Assembly (NCBI GenBank): GCA_015222595.1
Contig: JADFVP010000065.1
Coordinates: 1-20,576, forward strand
From: Pseudomonadota bacterium
Lineage (GTDB): Bacteria > Desulfobacterota > GWC2-55-46 > JADFVP01
Length of the DNA stretch: 20,576 nucleotides
Direction of reading: 5' to 3'
Shown: positions 8,535 through 15,154 of the stretch, in pieces
How positions within the stretch are numbered: the first letter of the stretch is position 1
Layout: the number at the start of each line of letters is the position of its first letter
Position numbers and translations under genes: made by a program
Notes under the pieces: model-generated
Database searches by the model: none
Told to the model about the DNA's origin: nothing
Seen by the model: only the letters and a program-made list of their open reading frames with translations

Positions 8535-9488
8535 CTATAGCTTTTCTATTGCTCTTAACCTTGCGCTGCGCGCCTTGGGGTTCGCCTCCAGCTCGGCCGT
8601 GCCCGGCTTTATAGACCCGCGCTTAAGGAGCTTAACCGTAGCAACACGCCCGCAGACGCAGCCCGGAGCCCTTGGCGGGCAGATACATGGGTCGGCCAAC
8701 TCGGCAAAGGCCCTCTTCACTATCTTGTCTTCGAGAGAGTGAAAAGATATTACCGCCATTCTGCCGCCCGGTGCCAAAGAGGCGATACCCGCCTCTATGC
8801 CCTTTTTGAGACTCTCCATCTCGTCGTTCACGACTATGCGTATCGCCTGAAAGACCTTTGTGGCCGGATGCGTCTTGCGGCCATGAAACTTCGCTGGTAT
8901 GGCCCCCACTACTACTTCCGCAAGAGCCCTCGTACCCTCTATAGGCCTCGAAGCGCGCGCCTTGACTATCGCTTTGGCTATGCGATGAGCGAAACGCTCT
9001 TCGCCGTAGAATTTGAAGATTCTCGCAAGCTCGGTCTCTTCGTAACCGTTGACTACCTCGTATGCGCTGAACCCGGCCCTGTCGTCCATCCTCATGTCCA
9101 GTCTCGAGTCGGACCGAAAGCTGAAGCCGCGCGTCGGGCTCGTAAGCTGATGCGTCGATACACCGAGATCGAGCAGCACGCCGTCTACTTGAGCAATACC
9201 CAAAGAGTCGAGCACGGTGCGCATAGCCGTAAAACTCTCTCTGACAATTGTGACACGGTCGCCGTATACTTTTAGCTTCTTTTCAGAGGCCTCTACTGCA
9301 TCAGAGTCCTGATCTATGCCGATAACGCGACCATCCGGCGCGCTCGCCTTTAGCAGCTCTTCGGCGTGGCCTCCGCCTCCGAGCGTGCCGTCCACATAGA
9401 CTTTGCCGGGAGCACAGCCGAGCGCCATTACCACTTCACACGGCAGAACCGACCGGTGAACAAAGCTCTCAGAGTCCAAGCCGCTCAA
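8535..9488 (-). CDS. rsmH: 16S rRNA (cytosine(1402)-N(4))-methyltransferase RsmH (MraW)
   Basis: S-adenosylmethionine-dependent enzyme methylating N4 of C1402 in the 16S rRNA decoding centre. About 317 residues, normal for the family. Motifs: HRSVLPCEVVMAL at the start, SAM loop YVDGTLGGGGHAE (about 31-43), GVLLDLGVSTHQL, FSFRSDSRLDMRMD, the insert domain YGEERFAHRIAKAI, HPATKVFQAIRIVVNDE, and GGRMAVISFHSLEDKIVKRAF near the C-terminus. A Cys-rich stretch (DPCICPPRAPGCVCG) follows, as in many RsmH proteins. The longest start is a TTG at 9488, overlapping the mraZ end by 20 bp; a second TTG at 9479 is almost as plausible. No ATG is near, so a non-ATG start seems real. It follows mraZ directly, as is usual in dcw clusters. 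Confidence 0.95.
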   Translation of the reverse strand: MSGLDSESFVHRSVLPCEVVMALGCAPGKVYVDGTLGGGGHAEELLKASAPDGRVIGIDQDSDAVEASEKKLKVYGDRVTIVRESFTAMRTVLDSLGIAQVDGVLLDLGVSTHQLTSPTRGFSFRSDSRLDMRMDDRAGFSAYEVVNGYEETELARIFKFYGEERFAHRIAKAIVKARASRPIEGTRALAEVVVGAIPAKFHGRKTHPATKVFQAIRIVVNDEMESLKKGIEAGIASLAPGGRMAVISFHSLEDKIVKRAFAELADPCICPPRAPGCVCGRVATVKLLKRGSIKPGTAELEANPKARSARLRAIEKL

Positions 9489-9903
9489 GGGTATCTACAA
9501 CCTCGCCCTCTGTCGTATCGGCCTCCAAAGTATCCCAGGCCTCTTTAGACCATATCTCTACATAGCGCAGCGCGCCGATAAGCATTACCTCCTTATCGAG
9601 CTTTGCGTACTCACGAATTGTCTGCGGAATAAGTATTCGACCGAGTTTATCTATGGCGCACTCTGTGGCGCTGGAGCAGAAGATCCTCAGAAGTTTTCTC
9701 GAATCTTTATTGAACTGAGGCAGCGCCAGAACCTTCTCTTCAAGTTTCTGCCATTCGGTAAAAGGGTAGGCGACAAGGCAGCCGTCGTATTTGGTAACGA
9801 TCAGGCGCGGGTCGTACCGCTCGTTCAGGGTCTCGCGGAACCGGGATGGAATAGAGAGCCTTCCCTTTCCATCAAGTGTATGTTCAAACCGTCCTCTGAA
9901 CAT
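9469..9903 (-). CDS. mraZ: Transcriptional regulator MraZ
   Basis: DNA-binding protein of the AbrB/SpoVT swapped-hairpin fold that represses the dcw operon in bacteria where it has been studied. 144 residues with the two diagnostic halves: FEHTLDGKGRLSIPSRFRE (about 6-24) and CAIDKLGRILIPQTIREYA (about 85-103). The ATG at 9903 has AGGAG a few bases upstream. The reading frame stays open upstream to about 10035 and would encode a hydrophobic stretch, but that part lacks conservation and a ribosome site, so I reject it. First gene of the cluster; its promoter and probable self-operator lie at 10078-10142, leaving a leader of about 200 nt. Its 3' end overlaps rsmH by 20 bp. Confidence 0.95.
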   Translation of the reverse strand: MFRGRFEHTLDGKGRLSIPSRFRETLNERYDPRLIVTKYDGCLVAYPFTEWQKLEEKVLALPQFNKDSRKLLRIFCSSATECAIDKLGRILIPQTIREYAKLDKEVMLIGALRYVEIWSKEAWDTLEADTTEGEVVDTLERLGL

Positions 9904-10077
9904 CTTCTCTCCTAAAAAAACGTGAACCGGAAAAGCCGGAAAAGCAGCGCAAAAGAGCAAAAAACAGCCCAAAAACAGACCTTTCAACCCTTTCGGAACC
10001 TTCTGTGCGACCCCTGCGTACCATCTCTGGCGCAAAAGGGCCGGAAAGGAGCAGAGCGGGGGCAGGTAGAGTTTGCT

Positions 10078-10105
10078 CCCACTTTATACCACTTCATACC
10101 ACTCT
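10078..10105 (-). promoter_or_regulatory. Probable MraZ operator: three GTGG repeats at 10-bp spacing
   Basis: Read on the minus strand, GTGGT (10098-10102), GTGGT (10088-10092) and GTGGG (10078-10082) recur exactly every 10 bp, inside units AGAGTGGTAT, GAAGTGGTAT and AAAGTGGGAG. The MraZ sites described for E. coli (three TGGGN separated by 5 nt) and Mycoplasma (AAAGTGKN repeats) have this size and spacing. The array starts at or just after the predicted transcription start, a place where binding would block initiation or clearance. The assignment rests on pattern and position only. Confidence 0.8.
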
Positions 10106-10113
10106 ACCGGACA

Positions 10114-10142
10114 ACTATAAGCCTGAAGGAGAAATTTGTCAA
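10114..10142 (-). promoter_or_regulatory. Sigma-70 promoter of the dcw operon
   Basis: Minus strand: -35 TTGACA (10137-10142), 17-bp spacer, -10 TATAGT (10114-10119). This is a consensus -35 with optimal spacing and a 5/6 -10. Predicted start is near 10107, in the sequence GGTAGAGTGG, which is also the first operator unit. It is the only strong promoter seen upstream of the nine dcw genes. Confidence 0.85.
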
Positions 10143-10331
10143 GCGATATTTGGCAATTTCTTTTGCCTTATCGGCAGATTACCCGACCATGCCGGGGCCT
10201 GAAAAGCCCTCCATTCACGCTGCGTAAAGCAGGTCGGCTGTGGACGATATGGAGCCCGACTGTGCTACTTTTCTTAACCTGCTGTAGACTCGGAGCGCAA
10301 CTGTGGGATACGGAGGGAATGGGAAATGTAC
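10143..10331. other. Unassigned, structured intergenic region upstream of the dcw promoter
   Basis: No convincing coding frame. Several inverted repeats are visible: GGCAA/TTGCC around 10153-10169; GGGC/GCCC around 10196-10210; and a larger imperfect hairpin with outer arms AGCAGGT (about 10228-10234) and ACCTGCT (about 10278-10284) enclosing an inner CGGCT/AGCCCG stem. To the right, minus-strand TTGCAA (10397-10402) and TAAGAT (10374-10379), 17 bp apart, make a moderate promoter match that would transcribe through the hairpin at 10332-10365 into this region. The region could hold a small RNA, but no family is recognised. Confidence 0.3.
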
Positions 10332-10365
10332 TTCGGCCCGACTCAAGGGATTGAGTCGGGCCGAA
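10332..10365 (-). terminator. Perfect 15-bp hairpin after the TPR lipoprotein gene
   Basis: Two exact 15-nt arms (TTCGGCCCGACTCAA and its complement) enclose a 4-nt loop, starting 66 nt after the lipoprotein stop. Stem strength suits a transcription terminator or 3' mRNA stabiliser for the cyclase-lipoprotein pair. There is no U-run on either strand, so it is not a canonical intrinsic terminator. Confidence 0.5.
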
Positions 10366-10431
10366 ACTGCAATATCTTAGACTATCGTGAGCACAGTTGC
10401 AAAACAGGGGTGCGCCCGGAGCGGGACGCGG

Positions 10432-11256
10432 TTACTTCACCTGCCGATCCTGCCGTTCTTTTATACTCTTTATCCGCTCCATTATCAGCTCGGCGCGGCC
10501 CCTGTACTCAAGAGCGTCTTTGTGCGACGGCTTTAGCCTGAGCACGCTGTTCCATTCTTCTACGGCAAGTTCCATCTCCTCTTTCTGAAAGTACGAGATA
10601 CCCTTTTTGAAGTGGCGATCGATCTGAAGCTCAAGCCTCTTTTCCGCTCTTTCCAAGAGAGCCGCAGTGTCGAGAAAGTCGGGCACGAACTCACGGGCGG
10701 TATTGAACTCTTCTATAGCCTCAGGGTAGGCCGTGGACTCAAGGTAGACCTTGCCGCGCATATAGTGAGTGTTGGCGGTTGCCTCAAGGTCGGTCTCCGC
10801 TGCCTTGCTCTTTACCTTCTTTTTCTTACTCTTCTTCTTAGGCTTGCTCCGCTTCTGTGCCTCAGCTTCCACCGCCGTGCCGCCCTCTTCGAGCCACTTG
10901 AGCTTTCTTGCAACCACAGTGTTGGACGGGTTGAACAGAAGCGACCTCCTGTACTCCTTTATCGCCATCGACTCTATTCCGGCCTTCTCGTAATCCTCGC
11001 CAAGCTCCTTGTGCTCGCGGGCAACCTCCCGAGAGAGGCTCTTTATCTTAACGAGCAGCACGCGCGCTTTACTGTAAACCGGATCATCGGGCCCCACCAT
11101 AAGGGCCGCCTCGCGGGCTTCGAGAATAAGGCCCTGCTCCCATAGCAAAAGGGCCCTATCGAAGCTGGAGCCGAGAAGGAACTGGGGGGAAAACTGCACG
11201 CAGCCCGCGCAAAAGAGCAGCAGACCTACAGTTACTATTCTAAGATGCCATGCCAT
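10432..11256 (-). CDS. TPR-repeat lipoprotein, function unknown
   Basis: 274 residues. The N-terminus (MAWHLRIVTVGLLLFCAGC) looks like a lipoprotein signal peptide with lipid-attachment Cys19; the residue at -3 is Cys, which is unusual for a lipobox, so lipidation is probable rather than certain. Next come a helical segment with one TPR-like unit (about 82-115, ending SLLFNPSNT), a strongly basic low-complexity linker (about 134-151, KRSKPKKKSKKKK), and two clear TPR units (about 162-195, MRGKVYLESTAYPEAIEEFNTA; and 212-245, FKKGISYFQKEEMELAVEEWNSVLRLKPSH). TPR domains bind partner proteins. The start overlaps the cyclase gene by 17 bp, so the two are very likely co-translated and may act together at the inner membrane. 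A lysine-rich linker outside the cytoplasm might contact lipids or cell wall; this is inference. Confidence 0.8.
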   Translation of the reverse strand: MAWHLRIVTVGLLLFCAGCVQFSPQFLLGSSFDRALLLWEQGLILEAREAALMVGPDDPVYSKARVLLVKIKSLSREVAREHKELGEDYEKAGIESMAIKEYRRSLLFNPSNTVVARKLKWLEEGGTAVEAEAQKRSKPKKKSKKKKVKSKAAETDLEATANTHYMRGKVYLESTAYPEAIEEFNTAREFVPDFLDTAALLERAEKRLELQIDRHFKKGISYFQKEEMELAVEEWNSVLRLKPSHKDALEYRGRAELIMERIKSIKERQDRQVK

Positions 11257-12679
11257 CTATAACTATATTCCTCGTGACCTTGTTCACAACGTCCTCAACC
11301 TCGCTCTGCCACTCTCCCTTGAACCCGACAATATCGTAGACGCTTACCGGGCCGTCCATGCCCTTTATTACCGCCTCGCGCGGGCCTCGCACAACAAGGT
11401 TCTCCTTTACCTTCTCGTAAAGTTCGGCGCTTATCATCGTCTCGTCCGGCCCGGCAACGTCGGAGAGGCGCGAGGCTATATTGACGGCAGCGCCCACGGC
11501 CGTGTACTCCATCCTGACGCTAGAGCCCATATTTCCGACGATAACCTTTCCTGAGTCCAGCCCTATGCCTATGCGAAACGGCACAAGCCCGGCGCTTTCT
11601 CTCGCGCCGTTCACCCTGCCTATCGCCTCTTTGATAGCAACCACGGCCTTCAGGCCCTGCTCCATGTGGTTACGAACCCTTACAGGAGAGCCGAAGACAC
11701 CCATGACAGCGTCCCCTATGAACTTATCTATCGTGCCGTTGAAGTGGAAGACGATCTGGGTAATAAGGGTGAAGTATGCGTTTAGCAGCTCGACCGTCAT
11801 CTCCGGGCTCATGCGCAAAGAGTGCGAGGTAAAGTCCCGTATGTCGGCAAAAAAGACCGTGATGTTGCGCTTCTCTCCACCGAGCCGTATCCGTTCCGGG
11901 TCGCGCAGTATCTCGTCGGCCACCTCGGAACTGACATACCGGTTGAAAGCACCCTTTAGCTGCTCCTTCTTCTCCAGCTCCTCGGCCATCGTATTGAAAG
12001 AGCGCACAAGCTCCCCGACCTCGTCATGGCTCTTGTGCGTCTGTATCCGATAGCCGAAGTTGCCCATGGCAATCTCTTTCGTACCCTGAAAGAGCCTGAG
12101 AATGGGACGAAGAAGACGCGTGGCAAGCGGAATGGAGAGCAGAGAGACTAGAAGGATCGCGATGGCCGCTATGATAATAACGCTTGTAGTGGCCTTGCGC
12201 ACCCTCTCGGCGATAAAGTCCCTCGAAAACGTTACGGCGGTATAACCGACGACCGTATCCTGAAAGAGTATCGGGGCCGCAAAGCTCAGCACGCCCTCGT
12301 CCTCATGTATCAGCCACGGCGGCGGCCCCTCGGCCTCAAGTATCGCACGCCCCATTCGGAACTCTTTGCCGACGTCGTGGAGTCGCATCTGCCCCTCTAT
12401 GACCATAGAGTCGTCCAACACATAGGCGTCTGCAATGCCCGGATACTTCATTATATTGTCGACCAGCATATTTAGCGCAAGGCTGTCCTTCTGCAAGATA
12501 GGTATCTTGGAGTCGTGGGCAAACTCGTCGGTAATGGTGCCCGCCATGGAGCGCATCTGGTACTCGAGCGAACCCCTCTGGTTCGCTATCATGATGATCC
12601 CCATTGTGGAGGTCATCACAAAGAGCAGCACGGAGAGCAGCAAGACGAACTTCATCTTTATGCCGAACTTGATCTTCAT
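11240..12679 (-). CDS. Membrane sensor with HAMP and class III adenylate/guanylate cyclase domain
   Basis: 479 residues: membrane helix 1 (about 11-32), a periplasmic sensor region (about 33-160, Cache-like by topology, ligand unknown), membrane helix 2 (about 166-187), HAMP domain (about 188-240, with DEVGELVRSFNTMAEEL), a short signalling helix containing FNRYVSSEVADEIL, and a class III cyclase domain (about 270-450). Metal-binding aspartates are present in FFADIRDFT (D279) and IGDAVMGVFG (D323). K319 in the DKF motif occupies the base-contact lysine position, and the transition-state pair N400/R404 is kept (VNIASRL). The position normally holding the base-specifying Asp/Thr (YTVIGDTVN) reads YTAVGAAVN, so substrate choice or activity is uncertain. 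The ATG at 12679 has only a close AAAGAG upstream. The leader has a 6-bp GC hairpin (12705-12719) and two TGTCAGGG repeats (12686-12693, 12701-12708). The 190-bp gap up to rnpB is AT rich with no clear promoter. Confidence 0.88.
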   Translation of the reverse strand: MKIKFGIKMKFVLLLSVLLFVMTSTMGIIMIANQRGSLEYQMRSMAGTITDEFAHDSKIPILQKDSLALNMLVDNIMKYPGIADAYVLDDSMVIEGQMRLHDVGKEFRMGRAILEAEGPPPWLIHEDEGVLSFAAPILFQDTVVGYTAVTFSRDFIAERVRKATTSVIIIAAIAILLVSLLSIPLATRLLRPILRLFQGTKEIAMGNFGYRIQTHKSHDEVGELVRSFNTMAEELEKKEQLKGAFNRYVSSEVADEILRDPERIRLGGEKRNITVFFADIRDFTSHSLRMSPEMTVELLNAYFTLITQIVFHFNGTIDKFIGDAVMGVFGSPVRVRNHMEQGLKAVVAIKEAIGRVNGARESAGLVPFRIGIGLDSGKVIVGNMGSSVRMEYTAVGAAVNIASRLSDVAGPDETMISAELYEKVKENLVVRGPREAVIKGMDGPVSVYDIVGFKGEWQSEVEDVVNKVTRNIVIDGMAS

Positions 12680-12870
12680 CTCTTTTGTCAGGGATCCCGG
12701 TGTCAGGGCCCCCGGCCCTTAAATAGCTGTATGTTCTTTAAGTTGTTGGGTAATGGAGGACAGACATCCTCATTCATATCATTACAACAGAACATTAAGG
12801 TTGACTGAATAGTTGATTAAAATCGGTTTACTGTGACTTGAAAAGTAAAAGAACAGAAGAGAAAGAAGTA

Positions 12871-13284
<414 letters not shown>

Positions 13285-13294
13285 TGTTTACAAC

Positions 13295-13303
13295 ATTATA
13301 GCA
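13295..13303 (-). promoter_or_regulatory. Extended -10 promoter of rnpB
   Basis: Minus strand TGCTATAAT: consensus -10 TATAAT (13295-13300) preceded by the TGn extension (13301-13303). No good -35 exists at 16-18 bp, as expected for an extended -10 promoter. Predicted start is at about 13286-13288, matching the start of RNase P RNA helix P1. Confidence 0.75.
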
Positions 13304-13357
13304 TAAGTATGAATACCGACGAAGCCTCCCGGCGCGCAGTGTATACGCCTGAACCAC

Positions 13358-14065
13358 TCAAGACAGGTCGGGCCTCGTATCTATCGCCTCGTTAGCCAAT
13401 TGATCGGCCTCTGCGTTGCCCTCTCTTCTAACGTGGGCTATCTCGAAAGAGTCGAACTTGGCCGCAAGCTCCATAACGTGCTCATAGAGCGGTTTCAGGT
13501 CCGGGCTCTTCACCCTGTACAGCCCGTTGACCTGCTTGACCACCAGTTCCGAGTCGGCCCGCACCCGTAGCCTGCAGATACCGAAACGGAGTGCTGATTC
13601 GAGCGCGGCAATGAGAGCCGAGTACTCGGCGACGTTGTTGGTGGCTGAGCCGAGAAATTTTTTCAGCCTCTTGTACGGCTTTGCGTCGGGGCCGAGGATA
13701 AAAACCCCGGCTCCTGCCAGGCCCGGATTGCCGCGCGAAGCCCCGTCTACAAAGGCGGTATACAGACCCGTTGCGCTCGGTGCCCCAGCGGTACACGTGG
13801 CCGTATCCCCGTCCTCGACCTCGGTTGCGTCTATATCCGCAGTGGCGTCGGAGGCGACAAGGGAGTAGGCCTCTGAGTGTGACACGGCGGAAGACGAAGC
13901 AGCAGAGCCGGACGACTGCGGCGCCGGCACAAGAGAGCCAAGGATCTCCCTTGCGCTCTCTGTGGTAATATCGAGATTTTTTATTGTCCGGGCCAGGTCG
14001 AGGGTGCAGGAAAGATCGAGCAAAAAGGCTCTGACCAGGTCGGTAGAGTCGGGGGTGCGTGCCAT
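13358..14065 (-). CDS. RNase HI-family protein with N-terminal extension
   Basis: 235 residues. The C-terminal 135 or so form an RNase H fold of the short ribonuclease HI type: D107 in FVDGASRGNPG, E147 in NNVAEYSALIAAL, D171 in RADSELVVKQV, and D221 in GNAEADQLANEA, with H211 (IAHVRREGN) in the flexible catalytic loop. All four carboxylates are there, so activity cutting RNA in RNA-DNA hybrids is likely. The first 45 residues look like a small helical module (DLVRAFLLDLSCTLDLARTI) that I do not recognise, followed by an Ala/Ser/Thr/Asp linker (about 48-98). The ATG at 14065 has no clear ribosome site and lies 4 bp after the zinc-ribbon gene, suggesting coupling. rnpB follows 73 bp downstream. 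Confidence 0.88.
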   Translation of the reverse strand: MARTPDSTDLVRAFLLDLSCTLDLARTIKNLDITTESAREILGSLVPAPQSSGSAASSSAVSHSEAYSLVASDATADIDATEVEDGDTATCTAGAPSATGLYTAFVDGASRGNPGLAGAGVFILGPDAKPYKRLKKFLGSATNNVAEYSALIAALESALRFGICRLRVRADSELVVKQVNGLYRVKSPDLKPLYEHVMELAAKFDSFEIAHVRREGNAEADQLANEAIDTRPDLS

Positions 14066-14069
14066 ACTA

Positions 14070-14792
14070 TTAAACCGGTGCGGGTTGATCTTCTACGTAC
14101 AGGATTCTATGGCAGTGCGGGCATGAAATGAGTTCATCTTCCCCGCGACTGAGCTGAACGTAAAGCTGTGGCGGAACATGTATAAAGCAGCCCTGGCACG
14201 CCTCGCCCTTAACAAGAACAACGGCACGGCCTCCACGGTTTGACCTTAAGGTCTCATACTTCTTGAGCAGCCCTGCGGGAATATCTGCCGCAAGCTCCTC
14301 TCTCTGTTTGCTCTTTTCCGCTACAGCGCTCTCGCGAGAGTCCTTACCAGCATCGAGGTCGGAGGTAAGGCGCTCTAGCTCGCCCTTCTTCTCCTCTACT
14401 TCACCACTCTTCTCATCCGCTTCGGTCTGCTTCTCGTCAAGCCTGGACTGTACGCCGGAGAGTTCGAACTCTATATTCTTAGAGGTCTTCGCGCCCTGGC
14501 TCTTCTCGCGCGTAAGCGCCTTCAGTTCGCGGTCGTTCTTGACCTCTCCGATACGCGCCGTGGCCTTTGCGATCTTGGCGTTGGTCTCTTCGAGGTGAGC
14601 CGTGATTTCTCTGCGCTGGTTGTTTATGGACTCAAGCTCGGCCTCTAGCGCCGCAAGAGCCTCTTCGCCGCTCTTAAGAGCAGCCTCAACAACCTCTATT
14701 GCGCTCCGGACAGAAGCTCCCTCGCCCTCAATTGCGCCGATTTCAAGGTCTACTCGCTGAACCTGCTCAAGTATCTTAATGGGGTACTGCAT
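14070..14792 (-). CDS. Coiled-coil protein with C4 zinc ribbon (COG1579 family)
   Basis: 240 residues: a long helical hairpin or coiled coil (about 5-170, rich in Glu, Lys, Ala, Arg) ending in a C4 zinc ribbon with C199-X2-C202 (EACQGCFIHVPPQ) and C224-X2-C227 (LISCPHCHRILY). This matches COG1579, often described as a nucleic-acid-binding zinc ribbon protein; its exact role is not settled. The ATG at 14792 is chosen, giving a family-typical length. The frame is open up to 14909, but that would run into the tRNA gene. An AGAGG lies about 12 nt upstream. The neighbourhood (tRNA upstream, RNase H and rnpB downstream) fits a role in RNA metabolism, which is inference. Confidence 0.85.
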   Translation of the reverse strand: MQYPIKILEQVQRVDLEIGAIEGEGASVRSAIEVVEAALKSGEEALAALEAELESINNQRREITAHLEETNAKIAKATARIGEVKNDRELKALTREKSQGAKTSKNIEFELSGVQSRLDEKQTEADEKSGEVEEKKGELERLTSDLDAGKDSRESAVAEKSKQREELAADIPAGLLKKYETLRSNRGGRAVVLVKGEACQGCFIHVPPQLYVQLSRGEDELISCPHCHRILYVEDQPAPV

Positions 14793-14897
14793 AAAGTAAC
14801 GTCGCCTCTCTCGCTCTTTGTGCTTCTTCGAAGCGGTGGGAAGGTCTCCCCCCTGAGCGCTATAACTGATACAGGACTGGTGTCCCTGTCTATTTTT

Positions 14898-14973
14898 TGG
14901 TGGGCCCACCAGGACTCGAACCTGGGACCAACCGGTTATGAGCCGGTGGCTCTTCCAACTGAGCTATGGGCCC
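14898..14973 (-). tRNA. tRNA with CAU anticodon, probably tRNA-Ile2 (lysidine type)
   Basis: A full 76-nt cloverleaf on the minus strand: acceptor stem GGGCCCA/UGGGCCC, D arm GCUCAGUUGGAAGAGC, anticodon stem CCGGC/ACCGG region with loop CUCAUAA (anticodon CAU), TTGGT variable region, T arm CCCAGGTTCGAGTCCTGG, and an encoded CCA (14898-14900). The anticodon alone would suit Met or Ile2. CTCATAA with a following TTGGTC variable region resembles the known tRNA-Ile2 genes of E. coli and Bacillus more than elongator tRNA-Met. If so, TilS converts C34 to lysidine and the tRNA reads AUA, a codon that is common in this window. Met remains possible. Confidence 0.95.
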
Positions 14974-15006
14974 CTGTACCTGCTGCTATTACGAAAAACC
15001 GACTGT

Positions 15007-15058
15007 ACAGTCGTACCCGAAACGTTCCACCCTTCCAACAGGACCGGGTACGGACTGT
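15007..15058 (-). other. Hairpin in the tRNA 5' leader
   Basis: Arms at 15007-15019 (ACAGTCGTACCCG) and 15045-15058 (CGGGTACGGACTGT) pair over 13 bp with one bulged base and a 25-nt loop. Part of the left arm is also in the perfect palindrome GACTGTACAGTC (15001-15012), so two structures compete. It lies between the promoter and the tRNA in the precursor transcript. Confidence 0.5.
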
Positions 15059-15066
15059 AATGACCA

Positions 15067-15095
15067 ATTCTATGAATACTTGCCGCTATTGTCAA
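15067..15095 (-). promoter_or_regulatory. Sigma-70 promoter of the tRNA transcription unit
   Basis: Minus strand: -35 TTGACA (15090-15095), 17-bp spacer, -10 TAGAAT (15067-15072). Strong match. Transcription would start near 15060 and give about an 85-nt leader before the tRNA, then could continue into the COG1579 and RNase H genes. Confidence 0.85.
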
Positions 15096-15154
15096 GCCGT
15101 TTTAAGGCTCTGCGCCCCTTTTGTGGCAAAAAAGCCGCAACAACGGACACCGGA

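Noticed and set aside
9904..10035. In-frame N-terminal extension of MraZ with a hydrophobic segment
   Set aside because: The ATG at 9903 has a good AGGAG site and gives the standard MraZ beginning; the extension is in the leader and has no ribosome site or conservation.
14793..14909. Longer start for the zinc-ribbon protein
   Set aside because: It would overlap the tRNA gene and precede the family's normal beginning at 14792.
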